A stretch of 8,575 bases of DNA from Bacteroidota bacterium. Its GTDB lineage: Bacteria > Bacteroidota > Bacteroidia > Flavobacteriales_D > Crocinitomicaceae. Location of the stretch: positions 1-8,575 of the forward strand of contig VGMK01000077.1 in assembly GCA_016866375.1 (NCBI GenBank), given 5' to 3'. Positions within the stretch are counted from its first letter, which is position 1, and each line of letters starts with the position of its first letter. The notes under the pieces were generated by a model. That model was not told where the DNA came from. It did not search any database and was given only the letters and a program-made list of their open reading frames with translations. Positions 1-6,193 of this stretch are shown here, piece by piece. Both the position numbers and the translations under genes were made by a program.

Positions 1-38
1 TACAAAAATAATCTTTTAAGATAAGCTTAATAATTAAA

Positions 39-965
39 ATGTCATCATTTATTTCTATATTTGACAATATTCATTCAACGGTGAATCTTTCAAAAAAAAA
101 AGTCTGGTTCGTAATTAACCCCATTTCGGGAACTAGCTCTAAAGATACAGTTCCGGCAATAATTTCCTCACAATTAGATTCAAAAATCTTCGACTACGAA
201 ATAAAGTATACTAAATTTAAAGGTCATGGCTCCGAAATAGGAAAAGAGGCTGTTCGAAATAAGGTTGACATAGTATGTGCTGTTGGCGGAGATGGTTCGG
301 TGCATGATATCGGTACTACTTTAATTGGAACAAATATCAAATTAGCCATATTACCTGTTGGTTCTGGTAATGGTTTAGCAAGACATTTAAAAATACCAAA
401 GGATCTTAAGGATGCGGTGAGGTGCATAAATAAAAACAACTCCATTCTTATGGACACTGTAAAAATGAACAATGCACCTTTACTCGGTTTTGGTGGGTTC
501 GGACTTGATGCACTCATCGCAAAAAAATTTAATGAAGATAATAAAAGGGGATTCTGGGTATATGTGAAACATGCAACGAAAGAATTTTTTAAATATCAGC
601 CCATCAATTTCACTATTGAGACTAATGGCGAAATAAAAAAAATTCCAGGCTTGATGTGCACCGTAGCTAATACCTCTGAATTCGGAAATGGATTTATTGT
701 ATCTCCAAAATCTGATCCAACCGATGGAAAACTTGAGCTTGTTATTTTAAAGCCTTTCTCATTTTGGAAAATACCCTTTGTAATGAAAAATTATTTTAAA
801 GGAAAATTACAGCGTGAAGCGGTAAGTGAAGTTATTTCTTTTGAGACGGCCACCATTGAAATGAATAATTCGCTTGGACATTATGACGGCGAACCTACAG
901 TTGTTTCCAATAAAGTAATTATCGAGGTTGTTCCTAAAAGTCTTCACATTATAATTGGAAAATAA
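39..965 (+). CDS. Diacylglycerol/sphingoid-type lipid kinase (DAGK catalytic domain, YegS/BmrU-like)
   Basis: This 308-residue protein matches the DAGK_cat lipid kinase family, which uses ATP to phosphorylate diacylglycerol, sphingoid bases or related lipids at the inner face of the membrane. Visible landmarks are the opening strand with NPISG (residues 27-31), the nucleotide-binding GGDGSVHD (83-90), the second glycine-rich loop LPVGSGNGLARHL (105-117), a GFGGFGLDA segment (150-158) that begins the C-terminal beta-sandwich, and a late DGE (283-285) carrying the conserved acidic pair. The length is normal for the family. There is no signal peptide or transmembrane segment, as expected for a soluble, membrane-visiting enzyme. 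The GSGNG form of the second loop resembles sphingosine-kinase-like members more than the GTxND form of classical bacterial DgkB. Since Bacteroidota make sphingolipids, a sphingoid substrate is possible but only inferred. The ATG at 39 has no clear Shine-Dalgarno, which is normal in this phylum. The next gene begins 2 nt after the stop, so the two are probably co-transcribed. Confidence 0.9.
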   Translation: MSSFISIFDNIHSTVNLSKKKVWFVINPISGTSSKDTVPAIISSQLDSKIFDYEIKYTKFKGHGSEIGKEAVRNKVDIVCAVGGDGSVHDIGTTLIGTNIKLAILPVGSGNGLARHLKIPKDLKDAVRCINKNNSILMDTVKMNNAPLLGFGGFGLDALIAKKFNEDNKRGFWVYVKHATKEFFKYQPINFTIETNGEIKKIPGLMCTVANTSEFGNGFIVSPKSDPTDGKLELVILKPFSFWKIPFVMKNYFKGKLQREAVSEVISFETATIEMNNSLGHYDGEPTVVSNKVIIEVVPKSLHIIIGK

Positions 966-967
966 GA

Positions 968-1420
968 ATGTCTTTCATTGAGCCGCATTTAGAATCGATT
1001 CTATCCTGCTTGAATAAATTAGAGGATTCTTCAACACCAGAATGGGGAAATATGTCTGCTCAACGGATGGTAGAACATCTTTCCGATAGCATAAAGATGG
1101 CTATTGGCATTGACAAACATGAGTTAGCCATTCCTGAAGAAAAATTACCTTCAATGCTAAGTTTCTTATGGAGTGATAAACCTATAGCAAAAAATATCCA
1201 GGTGCATTTTGCACCGGAAAATTACACACTGCGAAATGAATCGATGGAGTTTGCAATTGATGAATTTTGTGAACTTTGGATAAACTTTGAAACCACCTAC
1301 GATGAAGCACCTAGAAAAACTGCTCTTCACCCCTACTATGGACCATTAGACCACACGGGTTGGTTAAGGTTGCACGCCAAACACTTTACCCACCATTTTC
1401 AGCAGTTTAGACTCGTTTAA
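968..1420 (+). CDS. DUF1569 / DinB-like four-helix-bundle protein
   Basis: This 150-residue protein has the look of the DUF1569 branch of the DinB/YfiT-like superfamily, which are small helical bundles often carrying three metal-binding histidines. Visible features are an early helix with MVEHLSDS (H37), an HPYYGPL turn (H121), and a C-terminal helix rich in histidines (LHAKHFTHHFQQF, H136, H139, H142, H143). This spacing is typical of the family's C-terminal helix and suggests H37 with two of the late histidines as metal ligands (inference). Characterised relatives include thiol-dependent S-transferases and many proteins of unknown role, so no reaction is assigned. It starts 2 nt after the lipid kinase stop, and its own stop TAA shares its last base with the ATG of the next small gene. 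It is therefore the middle member of a tight three-gene group. There is no signal peptide, so it is probably cytoplasmic. Confidence 0.8.
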   Translation: MSFIEPHLESILSCLNKLEDSSTPEWGNMSAQRMVEHLSDSIKMAIGIDKHELAIPEEKLPSMLSFLWSDKPIAKNIQVHFAPENYTLRNESMEFAIDEFCELWINFETTYDEAPRKTALHPYYGPLDHTGWLRLHAKHFTHHFQQFRLV

Positions 1421-1575
1421 TGCAAATAGCTATTCCAATTATTAGCATTCTTGTAGGTGTATTAAATTATATCTATTGGAGAAAAAGAGGTCACTCCAAT
1501 TGGGGTATTCTTCTTTTTGGAACGATTATTTCCTTTATTCTCCTCGCCACATTGTCAAAATACCTTTTAAAATAG
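1420..1575 (+). CDS. Small two-helix membrane protein (51 aa), unknown function
   Basis: This is a short gene of 51 codons plus TAG. Its ATG overlaps the stop of the DUF1569 gene by one base (TAATG), the arrangement expected for translational coupling. The product begins MQIAIPIISILVG. Residues 2-20 and about 28-50 are almost entirely hydrophobic, separated by a short basic loop (RKRGHSN, 22-26 and neighbours). This predicts a helical hairpin with the loop on the cytoplasmic side by the positive-inside rule. I recognise no family. The stop's last base, 1575, directly abuts the stop of the convergent gene at 1576. Support for a real gene is the coupled start, the clean two-helix pattern, and the fact that it exactly fills the space between two confident genes. 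Against it are its small size and the ease with which AT-rich DNA encodes hydrophobic residues. Confidence 0.6.
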   Translation: MQIAIPIISILVGVLNYIYWRKRGHSNWGILLFGTIISFILLATLSKYLLK

Positions 1576-2493
1576 TCACTTCAAGAAAGGAATAAACCGT
1601 GGTACTTTCCTCTGATATTCCTTGTATTCAGGATACTTTTCTGCCGATATTGCTTCTGAAAAATCAGAGCTGCCTTTAAATAGAATGACCAAAAGTACAC
1701 AACCAGCCATTGACCAATTGATCCATTCGCCCGTGGCATTGACTGTAAACAAATAAAATAAAATCCAGATTAATTGCTCCATAGCATAATTCGGGTGTCT
1801 TACGATTGCCCACAAGCCCTTATTTACAAAACCATGAGCATATTCACCTAATGGCTCCTTATTGTTGATTCTCCTGTATTTTTCAGTTTGAAAATCATAT
1901 TGTTGTTGATCTGCGATAAACTCAAGCAATACAGCAAGAACAAAGACAATGGATAATATGGCGTCGTATAAGTTCAATGCTCCGCTTGATCCAGAATTTA
2001 AATCAACCAAAATAGGTAATGTGAACAGGAAAATGAGCACATTTTGATATCCGCTGATAAAAAATAAATTAAATAATCCCCACACTAATTTATTGTTGAA
2101 ACCCTTTCGCACCCTTAAAATTTTCCAACGGTAATCTTCTTCGCCTTCCCAAAATTTTAAAACATAAGCTCCGCGTCGTGCAAAATTATAAGTCAAGCGA
2201 ATGCCCCAAATAGTTGCCAAAACACTCATTAATGTCATTCGCGGAGTGAAATCTCCCAAATAGCTCATGTACCAGGTATAAAAGACAGGCACAATGCTCC
2301 AGAGCTTATCGACTTGAGAATTATTTCGGGTGATCTCGCCCACAATAAAGCAATATGCAATCACTCCTACAACCCAATATGACACTTGCCATAAGATATA
2401 TTCTTGAAATTCAGTTGGTGGTGTTCCAAAATTAATACACACGACAGGAATTACAATTACAGTAAAAATCAATAATAGTATAGTCAATAACAT
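1576..2493 (-). CDS. DUF1295 family membrane protein (steroid 5-alpha-reductase-like / isoprenylcysteine methyltransferase-like fold)
   Basis: This 305-residue polytopic membrane protein matches the DUF1295 family, related to 3-oxo-5-alpha-steroid 4-dehydrogenases and the wider ICMT-like membrane enzymes. Diagnostic segments are NNSQVDKLWSI (57-67), WGIRLTYNFARRGAY (96-110) followed by WEGEEDYRW (115-123), DQQQYDFQ (195-202), and the C-terminal cofactor-binding-like stretch GLWAIVRHPNYAMEQ (226-240). It ends with the usual tail of paired short motifs, EKYPEYKEYQRKVPRFIPF (285-303). Several hydrophobic segments span the protein, beginning with one at residues 2-21. The family is presumed to reduce a lipid or steroid-like enone using NAD(P)H, but bacterial members are mostly uncharacterised, so the substrate is unknown. 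It is transcribed toward the small membrane protein gene with no intergenic base, leaving no room for a terminator outside the coding regions. No good TAnnTTTG promoter is visible upstream. A 15-codon reading frame lies 9 nt upstream in the same frame. Confidence 0.87.
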   Translation of the reverse strand: MLLTILLLIFTVIVIPVVCINFGTPPTEFQEYILWQVSYWVVGVIAYCFIVGEITRNNSQVDKLWSIVPVFYTWYMSYLGDFTPRMTLMSVLATIWGIRLTYNFARRGAYVLKFWEGEEDYRWKILRVRKGFNNKLVWGLFNLFFISGYQNVLIFLFTLPILVDLNSGSSGALNLYDAILSIVFVLAVLLEFIADQQQYDFQTEKYRRINNKEPLGEYAHGFVNKGLWAIVRHPNYAMEQLIWILFYLFTVNATGEWINWSMAGCVLLVILFKGSSDFSEAISAEKYPEYKEYQRKVPRFIPFLK

Positions 2494-3007
2494 AGGGCTT
2501 TTTTAAGGTTCAAATTCATATTCTACTTTGGATCCATCAGCGATAGGCATCACCGTTGAATGAGCAATTAATTATTATTTATCCGTGTACATATTTCCCT
2601 CCGTGAAGATAATACTTATTCGACAGAATACGCAATTAGGTTCCCACCAACTTTAACTAATTACAGGAGAGAAACCTTAAACGTGGGTTCTAACTAATTA
2701 TTCTTAAAATTGGGCGAATAAATGCGGTCGCACAGAAGTTTTTCATACCCCAAATTTTAAGCTTCACACATGTAAATCTTGAATTCCGACGCTATTTTTA
2801 GAAGATCAAAACCGACCCAATATTAAATCAAGGGTTCCAAGTAGTTTTGATTGTGTTTTTTGTACGCACAAGATTATACTTCATTTGTTTATAATATTAA
2901 GAGGTCAACTTGATGAATTAATTTCTCGCAACACTCACCAGCAATGTTTATTTTTTAGGCACTCTTATAAATTGATATTTCACTAATTAAATACATAAAG
3001 ATATTTG
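2494..3007. other. Long intergenic region without a convincing gene
   Basis: About 510 bp lie between the divergently transcribed DUF1295 and alkB-like genes. I found only short open frames on both strands. It should carry promoters for both genes. The best -7-like match is TAGTTTTG at 2842-2849 on the plus strand, but it has no TTG at a suitable distance upstream. The region also holds an imperfect inverted repeat (2703-2761), a 10-bp direct repeat TAACTAATTA at 2654-2663 and 2691-2700, and a minus-strand 15-codon frame (2503-2550, MPIADGSKVEYEFEP) that ends 9 nt before the DUF1295 start. The length is unusual next to the very compact packing elsewhere in the window. It may be a decayed gene or hold an unrecognised RNA, but nothing in it lets me choose. 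Confidence 0.6.
2703..2761. repeat. Imperfect inverted repeat (stem-loop) in the long intergenic gap
   Basis: The left arm cttaaaattggg (2703-2714) and the right arm ccccaaattttaag (2748-2761) are reverse complements except for one bulged base and one end position. They enclose 33 bases that contain a small nested palindrome, TGCG-GT-CGCA. The left arm directly follows the second copy of the TAACTAATTA direct repeat. No T-run follows on either strand at terminator distance, so a simple intrinsic terminator is unlikely. It could be a small mobile-element-like repeat, a regulatory RNA structure or chance in AT-rich DNA. I cannot tell which. Confidence 0.45.
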
Positions 3008-3586
3008 ATGGAAAAAATTATAAATGATTCATCCGGTGAAGTACTATTAATGAAGCACTTCATCAACGACACAGAGTCCAATCATTACTTTTCTGAATTA
3101 ATGAATTGTTTATCTTTTGAACAACAAGACATCGTAATTTTTGGTAGTAAAGTAAAAATTCCAAGATTAGAAAGTTTTCACGCTGAAAATGGAAAATCAT
3201 ACGGCTATTCAGGAAAGCGACTTTGCACCATGCCGTTTAATCCAGTTCTCCTCTCCTTAAAAACAAAAATTGAAGGGCATTTTTCCCTAAATTTCAACTC
3301 TGTACTGGTCAATCTCTACAGAAACGAAAAGGATTCAAATGGTTGGCATTCTGACGATGAAAAAGAGTTGGGAACAAAACCGATTATTGCATCCCTTAGT
3401 TTTGGGGCTACAAGAAGATTTCAACTCAAACATAAAAATTTACCATTAAAACATACACTGAATCTTGAAAATGGAGATTTAGTCATCATGCGTGGGTTAC
3501 TTCAATCAAACTGGAAACATCAAATTCCGAAAGAAAATTATGTGTGCGGGCCACGTATCAACCTGACCTTTCGATTAATCTGTTAA
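3008..3586 (+). CDS. AlkB-type 2-oxoglutarate/Fe(II)-dependent DNA dealkylase
   Basis: This 192-residue protein belongs to the AlkB dioxygenase family, which oxidatively removes alkyl groups (such as 1-methyladenine and 3-methylcytosine) from DNA or RNA using iron, oxygen and 2-oxoglutarate. The full catalytic set is present: the HxD iron ligands H114 and D116 in NGWHSDDE, the distal iron ligand H171 in WKHQIPK, and the oxoglutarate-binding arginine pattern PRINLTFR with R183 and R189. NLYR (102-105), SLSFGATRRF (129-138), GDLVIMRG (156-163) and an early YGYSG (65-69) complete the layout typical of the short ALKBH2/3-like bacterial members. I start at the ATG at 3008. An in-frame TTG lies one codon upstream at 3005 and would add a single residue. 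No Shine-Dalgarno helps to decide. The ribD gene follows after 9 nt, so the two are likely co-transcribed. It has no signal peptide and is cytoplasmic. Confidence 0.93.
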   Translation: MEKIINDSSGEVLLMKHFINDTESNHYFSELMNCLSFEQQDIVIFGSKVKIPRLESFHAENGKSYGYSGKRLCTMPFNPVLLSLKTKIEGHFSLNFNSVLVNLYRNEKDSNGWHSDDEKELGTKPIIASLSFGATRRFQLKHKNLPLKHTLNLENGDLVIMRGLLQSNWKHQIPKENYVCGPRINLTFRLIC

Positions 3587-3595
3587 CTTTGATTT

Positions 3596-4624
3596 ATGGA
3601 CGAACGCTTCATGCATCGCGCATTATTTCTTGCCAAACAAGGTACAGGGAAAGTAGCCCCAAATCCCTTGGTGGGCTGTGTCATCGTTCACAAAGAATTA
3701 ATCATTGGGGAAGGTTTCCACCAAGAATTTGGCGGCCCACATGCTGAAGTAAACGCAATTCAGCAAATCCAAAACCCTGACTTACTGAAAAATGCTACTG
3801 TATATATCACACTCGAACCCTGTGCTCATTTTGGTAAAACACCTCCTTGTGCCGATTTACTTATTAAATCCAAAGTACAAAAGGTTGTAATTGGAACTCG
3901 AGATAGTAATTCTTTGGTTTCTGGAAGAGGCATCGAAAAGTTGCAAAATGCAGGAATCGAAGTCGTTGAAAATGTTTTAGAAAGTGAATGTCGCCAGCTA
4001 AACCGCAGATTTTTTACGTTCCACGAGAAATCGCGGCCCTATGTAATTTTAAAGTGGGCGCAAACCATTGATGGATATTTGGATAAACACCGCTCTCAGG
4101 ATGAAGTCGGAATTAATTGGATTAGCGAACAAGAAACAAAATCCTTAGTTCATAAATGGAGAAGCGAAGAACAAGCAATTTTGGTGGGTAGAAATACAAT
4201 CATGAATGACAACCCATCTCTAACCGTTCGAAACTTTAGAGGAAAGAATCCAACGCGTATCGTAATTGACAGTCAATTGGCAATTGGCGATGTAAAAAAT
4301 GTTTTCTCTGATGACGCTGAAACCATAGTTTTCAATAGAATTAAACATGAAAAAATCGGCAACATTGAATGGGTCAAAATTCCTGAAACCACCACCGATG
4401 TAATATTAAAAGAACTTCACAAACGAGGTATTCAGTCAGTTCTTGTGGAAGGCGGTAGTCGTACCTTGCAGTATTTTATCATTGATAATGTATGGGATGA
4501 AGCACGTGTGATTATTGGAAATATCCACTTTGGTAGCGGAATTAAAGCTCCAATTATCAATAAACTTCCCTATGAGACATTCCCTTTTGGAAAAGATAGA
4601 ATTTACACTTTTCTCAGAAAATGA
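3596..4624 (+). CDS. ribD: Bifunctional riboflavin biosynthesis deaminase/reductase RibD
   Basis: This 342-residue protein is RibD. It deaminates 2,5-diamino-6-ribosylamino-4(3H)-pyrimidinone 5'-phosphate and then reduces the ribosyl side chain with NADPH, the second and third steps of riboflavin synthesis. The N-terminal cytidine-deaminase-like domain (about 1-145) shows APNPLVGCVIV (21-31), the zinc ligand and catalytic acid HAE (H49, E51), and the zinc cysteines in EPCAHFGKTPPC (C76 and C85). The reductase domain (about 148-342) begins RPYVILKWAQTIDGY and includes VGRNTIMNDNPSLTVR (197-212) and VLVEGGSRTL near the end. All key deaminase residues are intact and the length is close to the family norm, slightly short. 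It starts 9 nt after the alkB-like gene, and its TGA overlaps the ATG of the EamA gene (ATGA), indicating coupled translation. No FMN riboswitch is recognisable upstream, and none would be expected in the middle of an operon. Confidence 0.96.
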   Translation: MDERFMHRALFLAKQGTGKVAPNPLVGCVIVHKELIIGEGFHQEFGGPHAEVNAIQQIQNPDLLKNATVYITLEPCAHFGKTPPCADLLIKSKVQKVVIGTRDSNSLVSGRGIEKLQNAGIEVVENVLESECRQLNRRFFTFHEKSRPYVILKWAQTIDGYLDKHRSQDEVGINWISEQETKSLVHKWRSEEQAILVGRNTIMNDNPSLTVRNFRGKNPTRIVIDSQLAIGDVKNVFSDDAETIVFNRIKHEKIGNIEWVKIPETTTDVILKELHKRGIQSVLVEGGSRTLQYFIIDNVWDEARVIIGNIHFGSGIKAPIINKLPYETFPFGKDRIYTFLRK

Positions 4625-5478
4625 TTGCTTTAATCCTTTCCATCTTCGCCTCGGTATGCATTTTTGTTCTGTTTAAACTGTTTGGTAAATTCCGCATTGA
4701 CACATTTCAAGCAATTGTTTTCAACTATTTCACAGCGCTCTTGTGTGGAATCGTTTTTTTTAAAAACGAATGGGATAATAGCGCGTTGAGTGAATTAACC
4801 TGGCTACCGAGTGTTCTTGTGTGTGCCGTCCTTTTCATCTCTATTTTTGCTTTAATGGGCACTAGTTCCTTGAAAAATGGGATTGGTTCCACATCTGTTG
4901 CTGCAAAAATGAGTATGGGACTGAGTATGGGAATAATGATCTTCCTTTACAAAGAACCCTTTACAACACTCAAAGTAATTGGTATCGTGCTCGCCACAAT
5001 TGGCGTACTATTGGTTTCAATAGAAAAAACTGAAACCACATCTAAAGGGAAATCATTTTGGATGCTTATTGTTATTTTCACGGGAAGTGTGGTCCTGGAC
5101 GTGTTGCTAAACTACAGCCAACGTTACTTATTAGGAAGTCTGTCTCCATCGCTTTTCACCGCTATTGCTTTTGGAATCGCTGGAATTATTGGTCTTCTCA
5201 CGCTGATGACGAGAGCTAAAAAAAATAAAATTAGCTTAAAAAATATAATAGCAGGTATATTTCTTGGAATACCAAATTTTTTCTCGATTTACCTGCTCCT
5301 TGAAGCATATGAAACGGCACCCCTCAATGACTCTGATGTTGTGGCAATAATCAATATTTGTATTGTATGCTTGAGTACACTGGTTGGATTTATATGCTTT
5401 AGCGAAAAATTAACCTCTCAAAAAATAATTGGAATTATATCTATAATATTCTCAATTTACCTTATCAGTGAGTATTGA
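4621..5478 (+). CDS. EamA/DMT-superfamily transporter
   Basis: This 285-residue integral membrane protein has about ten predicted helices, roughly residues 1-21, 27-47, 61-79, 88-109, 115-134, 147-164, 174-196, 206-228, 238-258 and 267-284. It shows the two-fold internal repeat of the EamA drug/metabolite transporter family. Each half ends with a similar motif, YKEPFTTLKVIGIVLATIG (110-128) and FSEKLTSQKIIGIISIIFS (260-278). The family exports or imports small metabolites, but sequence alone does not give the substrate. Its start overlaps the ribD stop by 4 nt, so it is translated with ribD. A role in flavin or pyrimidine transport is tempting from this coupling but unproven. A 56-nt gap separates it from the next gene, with no terminator visible. 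Confidence 0.87.
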   Translation: MIALILSIFASVCIFVLFKLFGKFRIDTFQAIVFNYFTALLCGIVFFKNEWDNSALSELTWLPSVLVCAVLFISIFALMGTSSLKNGIGSTSVAAKMSMGLSMGIMIFLYKEPFTTLKVIGIVLATIGVLLVSIEKTETTSKGKSFWMLIVIFTGSVVLDVLLNYSQRYLLGSLSPSLFTAIAFGIAGIIGLLTLMTRAKKNKISLKNIIAGIFLGIPNFFSIYLLLEAYETAPLNDSDVVAIINICIVCLSTLVGFICFSEKLTSQKIIGIISIIFSIYLISEY

Positions 5479-5534
5479 ATCGTTAAAATTTACAAAAACC
5501 AATTTAGATCCATGGATTCGTAGTATTTTTGAAT

Positions 5535-6182
5535 ATGCCAGGTTTTCTAATAATAATTTTCTTATGCTTTACAGAATTAAGTTTTACCCAAGGTACTTTC
5601 CAGGTTGCTGTTCTAAAATATAACGGAGGAGGTGATTACTATGCAAATCCTACAGCCCTTCCAAACCTTGTTCAATTTTGTAATAAAGAGTTGAATACAA
5701 ATATTTCTACAGATGTCCCGTATGTGGAAGTTGGCAGTAGAGACATTTTTCGATACCCATTCGTACACATGACTGGACACGGAAATGTCGTATTTTCGAG
5801 AGCAGAAATAGAAAATTTAAGGAACTATCTTCTCGCAGGCGGCTTCTTACACATTGACGATAACTACGGAATGGATGAATTCATTCGAGCCGAGTTAAAA
5901 AAAGTTTTTCCGGATAGACAATTAATAGAATTGCCGGCAACCCATCCCATATTTAAACAAAAGTACAGTTTTAATGGCCTTCCAAAAATTCATGAACATA
6001 ACGGGAAGAGACCCCAAGCTTATGGTATTATTGATGATGGGAGACTCATTTGTTTATATACCTACGAAACAGATTTAAGTGACGGCTGGGAAGATTTTCA
6101 GGTACATAACGATCCTGCAGAGAAAAGAAAAGCAGCACTTCAGATGGGTGCCAATATCTTAATGTACGTATTTACAAATTAA
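5535..6182 (+). CDS. Secreted DUF4159 family protein
   Basis: This 215-residue protein begins with a short hydrophobic leader (residues 1 to about 19, MPGFLIIIFLCFTELSFTQ) and continues as a DUF4159 domain for the rest of its length. Typical family segments are KYNGGGDYYANPTALPNL (28-45), YPFVHMTGHGNVVFS (74-88), GGFLHIDDNYGMDEF (102-116), HPIF (137-140), HEHNG (153-157) and the late DLSDGWED (180-187). The domain has a glutamine-amidotransferase-like flavour but no established activity. In larger proteins it can occur beside MoxR/BatA-type genes. I start at the ATG at 5535. An in-frame TTG two codons upstream (5529) is less likely, since the ATG gives a compact leader. The leader lacks basic residues near its start, so secretion is probable but not certain. 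The SPFH gene follows 11 nt after the stop. Confidence 0.83.
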   Translation: MPGFLIIIFLCFTELSFTQGTFQVAVLKYNGGGDYYANPTALPNLVQFCNKELNTNISTDVPYVEVGSRDIFRYPFVHMTGHGNVVFSRAEIENLRNYLLAGGFLHIDDNYGMDEFIRAELKKVFPDRQLIELPATHPIFKQKYSFNGLPKIHEHNGKRPQAYGIIDDGRLICLYTYETDLSDGWEDFQVHNDPAEKRKAALQMGANILMYVFTN

Positions 6183-6193
6183 ATTGAAACATA

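Noticed and set aside
3..10. TATTTTTG on the minus strand at the left edge, a possible divergent promoter
   Set aside because: No TTG 17-25 nt upstream, and the gene it would serve is outside the window.
224..517. Minus-strand open frame of 97 codons inside the lipid kinase gene
   Set aside because: Antisense to the most conserved part of a confident kinase, with no family resemblance; a shadow of the real gene.
2640..2770. Possible integron attC-like site, from GTTCTAAC and the inverted repeat
   Set aside because: The paired R and L boxes with the expected complementary ends are absent and no integrase gene is present.
2852..2870. Small palindrome-like TTGTACGCACAA
   Set aside because: The inner bases do not pair; too weak to call an operator.
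3544..3747. Plus-strand 67-codon frame across the alkB-ribD junction
   Set aside because: Overlaps two confident genes in another frame and resembles no family.
5524..5531. Exact TAnnTTTG match (TATTTTTG) before DUF4159
   Set aside because: It lies only 3 nt before the ATG and has no TTG at -33, so transcription would start inside the gene.
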